Below are positions 20,301-28,403 of a stretch of DNA of 64,000 bases, one piece after another (positions within the stretch are counted from its first letter, which is position 1; each line of letters begins with the position of its first letter). Source of the stretch: Gracilaria domingensis. Its lineage: Eukaryota; Rhodophyta; Florideophyceae; Gracilariales; Gracilariaceae. The notes beneath the pieces were generated by a model. That model saw nothing but the letters and a program-made list of their open reading frames with translations. It was not told the origin of the DNA and did not search any database. The position numbers and the translations under genes were made by a program. The stretch spans positions 231,496-295,495 of the forward strand of contig VCMS01000007.1 of assembly GCA_022539475.1 (NCBI GenBank). Direction: 5' to 3'.

Positions 20301-20915
20301 CGGAACACGGAGATACATGCCGCTCAAATTACGTTCTTGACTCCGAGGAAGTTGCTCCAGATGATGCATCAAGTTATTTTCCCAGTTCTGTAAGAGCGTA
20401 CTTCCACCATTGTGTGAGCGCAAAAGGTTCTTGATCATGATACAAGCTTGATGTACACTTCCAACGGCGAGAAAAAGGGACCTCCAAGCAAAGTTCATGA
20501 GATCATTAGAAACGTTTGCTCGCTGCTCCGACGCACTGCGAGCGTGATGACGACCCCCTTTTCCATGTTTCGTGCCTGGCCTTGATTGTAAGCATGTTCG
20601 ATATGTAAATCTCTCACCACACGGAATAATAGAACGTTCTCCGGCCATAAGAGTTTCCTTCTCTTTCGGATGTAATTGAGTCAAAGCAGCTTCAATTCGC
20701 ATAATCGTTTGATTGTCAAAACGGCCGGCAGCAATTGTTTCACTACTATGGTTCTTCCGAACTGATGTATCATGATGTGTGACGTGAACATCAGTATCGG
20801 CGCAGGATTCGTGTTTTGCTTCGTACGGTGCTCCTTGATCATTGCTGCTGAGACCAATTTCCTTTACGGCATCATCCATTCGACAAAGATCAGCTGCAGT
20901 CCATATTGAGTCCAT
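17340..20915 (-). CDS. DDE-type transposase-like protein, KDZ-associated (CxC/HMGXB3-like) group
   Basis: 1191 residues from ATG at 20915, uninterrupted. The middle has Cys clusters typical of proteins accompanying KDZ transposases (HICGFCDTSYHGGCMH, about 355-370; HCPSCH, CTRGPCPLHIEEYLCTNPEC, about 455-495; FSCETCESS, about 585). VLCIDGIQLGYLK (about 600) may supply a first acidic residue. The C-terminal part has FTPGAMTVSCAC, LVYDFSCGLYNSCVNS (about 1055), IVRDKFHIGNHKYCSPGYNP (about 1085) and HEQRNSG (about 1115). This is the order Asp-Asp-Glu/His expected of an RNase H-fold transposase of this type. The expected role is cut-and-paste DNA mobilisation; activity is not proven. It is divergent from the helicase, with 543 bp between start codons. 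The family call is from motif memory and moderate. Confidence 0.6.
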   Translation of the reverse strand: MDSIWTAADLCRMDDAVKEIGLSSNDQGAPYEAKHESCADTDVHVTHHDTSVRKNHSSETIAAGRFDNQTIMRIEAALTQLHPKEKETLMAGERSIIPCGERFTYRTCLQSRPGTKHGKGGRHHARSASEQRANVSNDLMNFAWRSLFLAVGSVHQACIMIKNLLRSHNGGSTLLQNWENNLMHHLEQLPRSQERNLSGMYLRVPNCPLFCVCTRTSYSQVGIDGSNAMERHIVSTWISIDGNVCCTCIGNTRFRINRTISQYEEPSCIHAKGFAMFLKGISDICGIAHGTIAGVVAQIFHSLSETSLETYMSRPHSHMLFNEKVCMLSSVEKLSFQETLLMVPVRCIRGGLHICGFCDTSYHGGCMHTRLLQKYSSENGEGNSNVGEASDTGDEENDFFGSPFVTKSLSHLPLAPASCSRAIQMDITACKYASLGQPFVVRSPTHCPSCHSPRKEDSMKLWKDGVLMCTRGPCPLHIEEYLCTNPECTTKIISEGREHFVLLLNLCTAATHALLRRELIGVVLGNGTLNGRLRHFHSQVQANVNSGYFSSRSSVPCRSVRILQDMCVLMLKLMTLDPDKTLFSCETCESSTAPIPVLCIDGIQLGYLKNKQMKLKNISQKCEPLRRSMAKSMGSTYRPLTGLLRKEAVFKIFLAVLKGKDIACTRLNVREFVMCIRLINGNILPSEFCADSICGSTPNDISHDIMSMIGDESHLSSLRRFINSLFDESALLYRFMKLLNEFISQLSQEAIESFENLGLGAQHSSIKIFLAASLEDLRHRNAVEKSDIPWGPWVSLTPERQRDIRNELLNMFVMFAQGPVCQFIRRSDLQSVKRLGQICLEQNIKRSVDVIRHPDTLAQTGEETSLLSSSRIVQAGLLSVLQIEIHGFGPRGAEMRFALGKILLSCYRCVFEFYRYYEFSFRRSSASEYAKEWKNTNKSLLIGLMRSKYAEIELRNWSILDEAYCTGSYFPGREQVRPLPFNDDELSKKSYARLGFCSKDYFQAQKSFTPGAMTVSCACSSPITFGTKVLYCNEGPKVVLDMIISRFAKLPRFLVYDFSCGLYNSCVNSLWWALEQTIIVRDKFHIGNHKYCSPGYNPRAHIELDNKNTVSHEQRNSGIKLLARSLRNGGHEYYIALLAYQAMIQNIKAKAKLTEKFKKEVICSPNMTWNGVIFTAWKWVKNNCEKHGMFL
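19978..19989. repeat. GACATATATGTC palindrome, copy 2 (inside transposase-like gene)
   Basis: The core is flanked by GG on the left and TC on the right. On the coding strand it is read in frame as Glu-Thr-Tyr-Met-Ser. Confidence 0.9.
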
Positions 20916-21458
20916 CTAAAAAGCAAAAGAAAGGTGGCAGAGGTGCTGCCTAGTAAAAGTGCCGGGAGTAGTTCTGCCTGTTTTGATTACGATCCGTGTT
21001 GTCGCAGATCTCGGAGCTGTCTCTATTCCACGATCGAAAGCGTGGAGGTGGAACCATAGCGACGGTGTTTTTGGCGCCAGCAGTACTCATACGTTTTCAA
21101 AGAAATTTTGCACATTGAAATCATTTATTTAATCTCTTGAGATTCAGTTTGAACTTTGATCTTTCAATTGAATCTCAGATGGGTTCATCTGTAATTGAAA
21201 TAGATGAAGGTGCAATGGGCGTAACAACCGGTTTCGAACAGATTAATTGGCGCCAAAAGTTCGAAACCTGCTGACCCAAAACGCTTCTGCCAATGGATAA
21301 AGCGCGACCCTGGATCATGATGACATCATTGAAGTTATATGGACCGTACAAATTATATATGGTCGTTGCAACCTCAGTTCTACAGATTTCGTGACAAATC
21401 TTAGTTTGTCATCGCTTCTCGGTTGCTGTGCCTTCTCCATAACTCGCTTTGGATACTA
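20916..21458. promoter_or_regulatory. Divergent control region with two E2F-like sites
   Basis: 543 bp separate the ATG of the transposase-like gene (minus) from the ATG of the helicase (plus). TTTTTGGCGCCAG at 21068-21080 and TTGGCGCCAAAA at 21247-21258 both match the E2F/DP consensus TTTSGCGC. The second lies between the arms of an inverted repeat, GGTTTCGAAC (21230-21239) and GTTCGAAACC (21259-21268). AATTATATATGG at about 21350-21361 could be a TATA box for the helicase. Inverted GAGATTCA/TGAATCTC arms lie at about 21139-21176. Confidence 0.5.
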
Positions 21459-22904
21459 ATGACGATTGTTCTCGACTCACTTCAGCGACGCACATTGGAG
21501 GCATTCAAGAATGGAAAATCTATTGCTCTGATTGGGTGTGCGGGCAGTGGAAAATCTTTGTTGGTTCAGCGCATGCTCGAATACGCTTCACGACATATTG
21601 GGACCTACCCCATTGTGACCGCCTGTGCTCACACTCATCAAGCTTCTAAGCCCATTGGAGGGCGAACTGTGAGTTCAGTCTTTGGTATTCACGCGAATTG
21701 GGCTATTTCAAAGGAGAAACTTCTTGATGAAGTGAAGAAGAACAAATGGAAAATTAATGACCTTCGGAGAATCCAAGTATTGATAATAGAGGAGGTGTTT
21801 TTGCTCAATTCGGAGACGTTAGAAGCCATAGACGCTGTTTTAAGATGTTTCGTTCGGAACGACTTTGATTGTGCTCTCCCTTTTGGGGGTCGACAAGTTG
21901 TGTTATCAGGGGATATATTTCAATTGGGTCCTGTTGAGCAGAACGGTTCTATGCCATGCGAGAACCGCTATGCTCAGCTTTCTCGACCTTGGTCACTTAC
22001 TTTTGGAGGATTCGGTACCGGCATTGTCTCTGTGCTCTCAAAGAATCATAGACAGCAATCCGACAAAGAGTTCTTTTCAATTCTTCAGCGCATTGGGCAC
22101 GGACATTGCACAGACGACGACATCAAAAAGATCAACAATACCAGTCTCAGAAAGCAGACACCATTCAGGACGCATACCAACCTTTTTCTTTATCGTTCCC
22201 AAGTTTTGGAATACAATGAAAGAGTTCTAGCAAATGTTTCCGGTAGGCTATATCAGAATCCAGCCCAGGACATATATGTCCCGAGATATTCACGGAACAA
22301 AGCTTCTGAAGCAATTTTAATGGAAAGACTTCGAAATGCAGCTCCAGATATTGTCAGAGTGAAGATTGGAGCAGCAGTGCTGTTAACTAGAAGATCAGGC
22401 CCTTTTACTCCTGGCGATAGGCTTGTCCTTTCTGATATTGTCCTTGGGCCGTCAGAAGAAATACAGTTTCTGAAGTATACGGTTGGGGGTAGTCGTGAAG
22501 AGTACATACTGCGAAAGGAATTGTTCTCGGTACGAGATAGGGATGCATCTATTCTGGCTTCGCGCAAACAATTTCCAATCATACCAGCTTATGCTGTAAC
22601 AATCCACAAATGCCAGGGTCTAACTCTTCAGAGCGTTGCTGTTGAATTCACCTCTACCCGGTGGAAACCAAATGGTATGGTTTATGTTGCACTCTCTCGA
22701 TGCGTATCTTTGAAGGGGCTATGGGTCAAAGGCCTAACCAAAGAGCACATTCAACACAGCAGTGATGCGGAGATTTATATGAACTATATTAAGAAGATGC
22801 AAGCCCATTACCCAAATCGTGTTATTTCAGGGGAACCCGCACAAGTGAATAGTGCTGTTGAAGATGGTTGGAACAACGACCAAAAATTTCAAATATGTAG
22901 TTAG
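21459..22904 (+). CDS. PIF1-family DNA helicase
   Basis: 481 residues from the first ATG (21459). The frame is open further upstream but has no ATG there. Superfamily 1B helicase motifs run in order: Walker A GCAGSGKS (about 30), motif II VLIIEEVFLL (Glu replaces the usual Asp of DE), motif III GDIFQLGPV, motif IV-like KNHRQ ... FFSILQRIGHG, motif V PAYAVTIHKCQGLTL and motif VI VYVALSRCVSLKGLWV. The protein lacks long N- or C-terminal extensions, so it is near the minimal PIF1 core. PIF1 helicases unwind DNA 5'-3' and are frequent passengers of mobile elements. Its divergence from the transposase-like gene suggests co-expression in a mobile unit rather than the cellular telomere/mitochondrial PIF1. 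Confidence 0.9.
   Translation: MTIVLDSLQRRTLEAFKNGKSIALIGCAGSGKSLLVQRMLEYASRHIGTYPIVTACAHTHQASKPIGGRTVSSVFGIHANWAISKEKLLDEVKKNKWKINDLRRIQVLIIEEVFLLNSETLEAIDAVLRCFVRNDFDCALPFGGRQVVLSGDIFQLGPVEQNGSMPCENRYAQLSRPWSLTFGGFGTGIVSVLSKNHRQQSDKEFFSILQRIGHGHCTDDDIKKINNTSLRKQTPFRTHTNLFLYRSQVLEYNERVLANVSGRLYQNPAQDIYVPRYSRNKASEAILMERLRNAAPDIVRVKIGAAVLLTRRSGPFTPGDRLVLSDIVLGPSEEIQFLKYTVGGSREEYILRKELFSVRDRDASILASRKQFPIIPAYAVTIHKCQGLTLQSVAVEFTSTRWKPNGMVYVALSRCVSLKGLWVKGLTKEHIQHSSDAEIYMNYIKKMQAHYPNRVISGEPAQVNSAVEDGWNNDQKFQICS
22269..22280. repeat. GACATATATGTC palindrome, copy 3 (inside helicase gene)
   Basis: GGACATATATGTCC extends the palindrome to 14 bp. It is read as Asp-Ile-Tyr-Val-Pro between helicase motifs IV and V. 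Confidence 0.9.
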
Positions 22905-23020
22905 CACACGCGAAAAGAGTGACATAGGAAATTGCCACTTTCGGCACTAGATGTAAACTGAACTAGTTCAGTATTGAAAGATAATTGCTTCAAACTACTC
23001 TATAGTAAGGTGTACAGCGG

Positions 23021-23032
23021 GACATATATGTC
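23021..23032. repeat. GACATATATGTC palindrome, copy 4
   Basis: Flanked by GCGG and TGAC; intergenic, 117 bp after the helicase stop. Confidence 0.9.
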
Positions 23033-23164
23033 TGACATGAGACCCTTCGTGAAGTCACGGCTCATCGTGTGACACAAAGGGCTCATGTGATGGTGCAACG
23101 GCACTGGCAGCGCTAGTACTGTAGAATACATATCTTTAAATGAGAAAAAGAGATATACTACTAT

Positions 23165-23184
23165 ATGAGACATATATGTCTCAT
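23165..23184. repeat. GACATATATGTC palindrome, copy 5 (20-bp perfect)
   Basis: ATGAGACATATATGTCTCAT is a perfect 20-bp palindrome. Its outer bases differ from copy 1 but remain self-complementary. Confidence 0.9.
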
Positions 23185-23330
23185 TGCAAGTTCGATTGCA
23201 ATTAGTTCCAGATATTTTTTTTCTCATCAATTAATAACATCACCAAACTCATTGGTAAAGCGAGTGTTAAAAAGTGCTGAAACACGGCTCAGCGGCATTT
23301 GAAAAGTAGTATTCGAGCAAGCAGAAATTG

Positions 23331-25031
23331 TTACATCTGTGATATATGGTTTCTATGCCATATGAAGGCGCGGCTCTGTAGTAAATGTGATATTTTAACA
23401 GGCCGGGAATCGAAATGCTTCTTTCTTAGCGGAGCAAGGCTCTTCCATTCATACCATTCTGCAAAGGGGTAGCTCATTTCTAGTATATCAGAGCGAGAGA
23501 TATATTTCTTCTCTGTCATTGACGTGTTTAGTTCCGCTTCATGAATGACGAAATCACAGAGTTCACAAGCATATCTGATGTCCATGTTGTTTTTCTCTGA
23601 AATGGAATTGTGTACCACTCTTTCTCGGACCATGATAGCAGTTCCTAACATTTCACAGAACTCGTTTCTCACAACTACACGTTGGATACAAATTCTTTTC
23701 CAAGGCAAGGGATACATGACAACTTGATCCGCGCTCAAATTCTTGTACTCCGATTTCAGGATCATCGAAGGATTATGGACCTCCCGTAGTTTAACCAAAA
23801 CGCAGTTTGCCGGAATCTCCCTCCCTAGTACATAAGTCGCAAAAGGATCCACGGTTCCAGAACCAAGCCTCTCATCAGCATTGTGCTTGCCGCAAATGTA
23901 TATCGCATTTGTATACAACGCCTCATTTGTGCAGCGCTCTTTGCAATCGAAGACATTTCTGCATTTTAGAAGTCCTTTTCGGGCAAATCTTTCCATATCT
24001 CTTCTAATCCCATTTTGTTCTCCTTCATTTAGCCACATGAATGACAACAACGCAATGTTTGTCTCCTTTGAATTCTTACTAGCTTTAGAGACAGTTAAAG
24101 AAGTCCGAGTGGTGGCCAAAACTCTGTAGGCTTTGTGATTAGTTCTAACGAGCTCAAGAATCGGAAGTTCCAATATAACATTGTTTCCCTGGAGTTGAGT
24201 TGGTAGCAGCGTTGTGTATTTCAAACCGCTCACATTTGCACCTTTTCTTTTCTTCTTTTCTTTCTGCTTCTGAAACACGCTGGTTACCATTTTTTCACTT
24301 ATTCTTGCATTAACAGAAGCTGTTGTTCTAAGCTTCTTCGCTGAAGCGTGAAGAGTTATGGAAGATGCATCCAAAAGAAGAGATAAACAGCCGGCCACCG
24401 CCTCCGGAGAAAGTTTGAAAACAGTTGGAAATATTTTCTGTTTCCGAACAGCACTTAAATCAAGGGTTCCTGTTGAGGACAAAAAAGGTCTCTTCGAAAC
24501 TGGAGGCTGAGACATATATGTCCTTCGTCTCTCCAAGGCTTCGGGACATAGCATTACAGTTTGGTCACTTCTGCTGCACATATTTGAATTAGATCTGCCA
24601 AGCGCATTCATGTTTAGAGTAGTAGCTCTTGATGTATTGGCCACGTTTAACAGCTGTCGGTTCCGAAAAATTTCAGAAAGGTTTTCCAAATGTGCCGCTG
24701 CATTTTCTTCACTTTCGTTTGTTTCAGTTCCTAGAAGATCAATGTCAATTGCTTCATCATCGTCTGTGCAGCTAGGAAGTTGAGGTCCTGTTATACGAAA
24801 TATGGAACTTCTTGAGACGGTATTCCCATTCTCAGGAGTGCTACATTTTGCGTAAATGGCGAAAGAAATGTACCCGGCTGATGCGTTCTCCTTTGATATC
24901 TTTTCCAAGAAAGAGCAAATATTTTTTACAGTCATTATTCCGTTGAGCATTGTTAAGTGAAAATCGTTGGAACTCGAATATGGAGCAGAACAAAGGTACG
25001 ATATGCATTTTTCATAGTTAGGTGAAGACAT
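23331..25031 (-). CDS. Unrecognised third protein of the cassette
   Basis: 566 residues from ATG at 25031, uninterrupted. No family recognised. Residues ~90-180 are acidic to Ser/Asn-rich. A basic patch QKQKEKKKRKG is near residue 258. Residues ~375-400 hold a Cys/His group, CRNVFDCKERCTN ... YICGKH, that could bind zinc, and CELCDF lies near 500. The C-terminal part is rich in aromatic and charged residues. The same strand and proximity to the transposase-like gene, plus an internal palindrome copy, tie it to the cassette. It might be a DNA-binding accessory protein, but that is inference only. Confidence 0.6.
   Translation of the reverse strand: MSSPNYEKCISYLCSAPYSSSNDFHLTMLNGIMTVKNICSFLEKISKENASAGYISFAIYAKCSTPENGNTVSRSSIFRITGPQLPSCTDDDEAIDIDLLGTETNESEENAAAHLENLSEIFRNRQLLNVANTSRATTLNMNALGRSNSNMCSRSDQTVMLCPEALERRRTYMSQPPVSKRPFLSSTGTLDLSAVRKQKIFPTVFKLSPEAVAGCLSLLLDASSITLHASAKKLRTTASVNARISEKMVTSVFQKQKEKKKRKGANVSGLKYTTLLPTQLQGNNVILELPILELVRTNHKAYRVLATTRTSLTVSKASKNSKETNIALLSFMWLNEGEQNGIRRDMERFARKGLLKCRNVFDCKERCTNEALYTNAIYICGKHNADERLGSGTVDPFATYVLGREIPANCVLVKLREVHNPSMILKSEYKNLSADQVVMYPLPWKRICIQRVVVRNEFCEMLGTAIMVRERVVHNSISEKNNMDIRYACELCDFVIHEAELNTSMTEKKYISRSDILEMSYPFAEWYEWKSLAPLRKKHFDSRPVKISHLLQSRAFIWHRNHISQM
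24511..24522. repeat. GACATATATGTC palindrome, copy 6 (inside third cassette gene)
   Basis: Read on the coding strand as Arg-Thr-Tyr-Met-Ser, the same Thr-Tyr-Met-Ser as copy 2 in the transposase-like gene. Confidence 0.9.
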
Positions 25032-25333
25032 ATTGCACCGAAGATGAGGATAGAAAGTTGAGTACTCCGTTGACTCCTACTCGCATTGAACTGATGTAGG
25101 ACCACGAAACAAAGAATTCTTTATCAAGAACTAAACGATACTTACCAAAAGAAAAAATTTAAGACCCGTTACAAGGAATTTCTTGCATAGTTGACCGTTA
25201 CATGGACAGATACGAATGAACCACAATCAAAAATTTTCTCTTAATGATATGAACTGTACTTTGCAAGTCAAGATTCAGAACACACACACTGTGTCTTTCT
25301 TAGGTCATGATGTCATGGTTTCATAGATTAGTC

Positions 25334-26411
25334 GTAGAGGCCGCATAAAATATACTATTGGTCGTTTGTAGCCGGCAAAGCATTACAATTGGTGCGTGAG
25401 GGCCGCATGTGGCCTTGGGGTCGCAAAAATGATTTGATTGGTTGTAAGAGACCGCATGTGGCCTTTGAAGGCCGCAGAAGTATTTCCATTGGAAGCTTTT
25501 CAAAACTGTAAGAAAATTGAGTTATTTGTAAAAAAAATAGAAATGTACATTTCAAATGTTTTAAGGGACAATACAGAGCATAGAAGTGTTAAGTAGGACG
25601 ATAGAAAACAAATATTTGTACAATTTAGAAATTAAAGGTTTTAATGTATGCGTGATGCTTTTGTTCCTTTATGAGAGAAAAGTGGTTATGGCAGCATTTA
25701 ACGTCGAATGGGAAGAGAGGTAAAACTGTTGTATAGCTTTGTGGCATATCAAATCGACAGAAGCAGCGGTTAACTATGGCTGATGCGTTTGCTTTGTCAT
25801 TTACTCTACAATGAAAATAATTGAATTAGGTTTTATAAACTAACGTATATATTGGAGTAAAAAACATTTGTGATGTGCTGTAGCACTATTACAATAATCT
25901 TGGATCCGGAAATGAGTTTAATTAAGTACTACAAATTGGAAACAAAATCTTTGCAAAATTGTTTTATTGTGCGCAAAATTTACTCGTTTTTGGAGAAACA
26001 TGAATCTCTAAGGTCTGATAAGGTTTATTTTTGAAACTTTGATTTTGTTACTTATAAAATGATCTATGCGACGGTCAAGTAAGAATTTCAATTATGTACA
26101 TAAATTAATAGCAGTATCTAATTTGAAGCAAAAAATGAATGATGACGTGTACAATATTGGGTGTGATTTATGCGAATGAAATGTACAATTCTTTTCAAAA
26201 TGTAAACTAGACGTGACGTGACAGTCATGGGTATGAAGTTATGTTGGAATGCTTAAAAACTGGCCAACCAAATCCTTTTCTTGTTCCACCGCTTTGTCTT
26301 GATTGTTTTGTTTCTTTTTTCAATACCTCTACGAAGGTCGTATGGAAGAAGTTAGCTTTGGCGGCCATGCGGCCTCTTAATGACCAATGAGATCATTTCT
26401 GCGGCCTCTAC
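25334..26411. mobile_element. Candidate non-autonomous DNA transposon with 12-bp inverted ends
   Basis: GTAGAGGCCGCA (25334-25345) and TGCGGCCTCTAC (26400-26411) are perfect inverted ends. Similarity continues inward: ATTGGTC then AGGCCGCATG-like blocks on both sides. On the left, related subterminal units repeat about four times (GGCCGCA ... ATTGGT ... GCATGTGGCC) to about 25495. The interior (about 25500-26340) is AT-rich and has no gene. AGATT follows the right end and occurs 4 bp before the left one, but no clean target duplication is visible. Subterminal repeats of this kind are typical of hAT/Mutator-like non-autonomous elements; the family is not assigned. Confidence 0.6.
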
Positions 26412-28403
26412 AGATTCCAAGGTTCAGTCTTGAAAACCGTATTTGCTTAAGGTACTGCTATTGGCTACTGATATCTGGCAGTCCAACCCGTGTATGCCAA
26501 CTGTACTAGTGTATCAGCTTCAACAGTAGATTCGCAGATTCAGCATCAAACTCGTCCGCGGCGGCCTGTCACCTGGTCTTTCTCTCTCGCTCACATTTAT
26601 GGGCATCCTAATTAGATCCCAAGGGTAGCCACGGTGCGTTTCTGAAAGAAGGCTAACACTTTAGAGATGAGGTCAACTGGTCATGTTGACCTCTCCCGCA
26701 AAACACCATAGCCAGCGAGAAGCATGACCTCATTGCGTAACACGATACCACTCTAAGAGACCTGCATAACACAAAAACGGAATAGAGCAGGCTACAAAAC
26801 AAAACTTTCTACTTTGGGCCTGTTCTGAGACTTAGACATTAAGAAGCTCTCCCTTGACGCCCGGTTGCATTCCAGACAAGATTGACTTGACTCTTGATGA
26901 TGCTCAAGAGTGTTTCTGTAAACAGCTTGATTTTGTATATGTGTTCCACCCAGAAACAGGTGTGTGATGGAAGGCAGGTGCCTCATTACCTATCGCGGAA
27001 GGATCAAATGTTGCCAGAAATAATTCGCTTCTCCGTGTGCAAGAATTGAAGATCATCGTACACTCGTAGCTTTGCAACGTGAACAGCCATCTTGAGTCTT
27101 CAAGTTGAAGACTTCAACAATCTGCAACTCACCACAATTTCACTACGGTCTACAACTTGTTCTGCATACTACAGATGACGCTCAAGAGTTAGTTGGATAT
27201 GTGGTGTCAACAGCCCCCACTTCTCTGTAAACGTCACGAAAAGGTGTGAGCAAAGACGTGACCTTGGCGGCGAGATCCAAAAGCCCGCAACACTCCTTGC
27301 ATCACCTTTCGAGTCTGAATTGAAGCACGCTGGTCAAAGAAGACGACTCGTTGTGGTCTACAGTGAGCATCAATGATTGCATTCCTTCTTCCCAAAATTG
27401 GCTGGAAAACAATATGTCAAAGAGGCAGCTTTCTGCTCGCCCAGTTTCTCTCGATACCGATTAACTTTAATTCATGACATCAATGGGCTTTCCAGATAAG
27501 ACCTTGTATTATCAGAGGAAGCAGGTAGGTACCTTTTTCCATCTTCCTGTTGACTGGGGAGTCATATTGACTAGTGCCGTGTTGTATATCATCTGAACCA
27601 ATCGCGTACCAATGGATGCGTAATGATTGAAGAACCCCCTTTGTTTAAAAGCGCTTCGCGATGAAGAAATCACGAAGTGCTACATCCTCACGGGAAGAAC
27701 ATGTCCTTGAGCTTGAATAGCGAGAGCACCGTGGAAGGAGAAAAAGGTGCGGCGTTACAGGTAACTCATATTGCTTGTGGGAATGTGAACTATCCTTGGA
27801 TATCGCAATGTTTTGGACCCATCTGCGGATGGCTCGCTCTACAGCAAGATAGGGATAATCCTTGTTGCCAAGCTTAGCAGATGTTGGGCATCTTGGCTTC
27901 GGCTCATCGGACTGTGGTGTTACAAGTTCATCAGCACCTTTCGGAGCATTTACGAGCGTGAATTCAAGTTGCGTGATAAAAGCATGCTTGAATGAGAAAC
28001 AACTACTCAAAATATAGACGCATAGTAGCCCAAACCCCGAGCAAAGCCTACTCAAGTAGGTAGTTCAGAAACGTTTCATAATCTGATACCTTGCTAATAA
28101 ATCGAAATCAGTGACTCAAGCGGTACAATTTAGAACATCCGTAGCTCTCATCCCCCTCTTCGATACATTTCCTGATCCATGAAGCACGTTCGAAATAAAT
28201 AACAACACGCTCGGCGAACAGAAAGCACAGCAGTCGACGCGCAGAAGCAACGCATTTGGAATTGACAGATAGAGCGATAGAATTCAGGGCAGCAGAGAAG
28301 GATCATTCACGAACGAAGGTATTTACACAAGATCATACAAAGCACACAAACAAGTGTTGGACATAAGATAAACACTCATGACGGGGTACCTTTGGTTTTG
28401 CTC
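26412..28403. other. 2-kb gap, nothing recognised
   Basis: No convincing gene on either strand. A hairpin GAGGTCAAC-TGGTCAT-GTTGACCTC lies at 26669-26693. The minus-strand frame 27645-28055 has one hydrophobic stretch near its start but no family resemblance. I see no repeat linking it to its neighbours. Confidence 0.4.

Larger units (their letters stand above)
22905..23330. other. Spacer with two palindrome copies
   Basis: 426 bp between the convergent helicase and third cassette gene. Apart from the two GACATATATGTC copies I see no gene. A small minus-strand frame at 23000-23230 has no ATG-supported or domain evidence. Confidence 0.45.
16961..25031. mobile_element. Candidate large DNA transposon: transposase-like, PIF1-like helicase, unknown third gene
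   Basis: Three long uninterrupted genes, none of them housekeeping, lie together between decayed sequence and AT-rich DNA. They are a DDE/KDZ-associated transposase-like protein (minus), a PIF1-family helicase (plus, divergent) and an unknown Cys-containing protein (minus). A 12-bp palindrome recurs six times across the interval. I could not define terminal inverted repeats or a target-site duplication, so the limits given are only the outermost palindrome cluster and the end of the third gene. It could equally be a domesticated or partly captured cluster. Confidence 0.5.

Noticed and set aside
16961-25031. Helitron interpretation because of the PIF1 helicase
   Set aside because: No Rep/HUH domain, no CTRR hairpin end; the large protein looks DDE/KDZ-associated instead.
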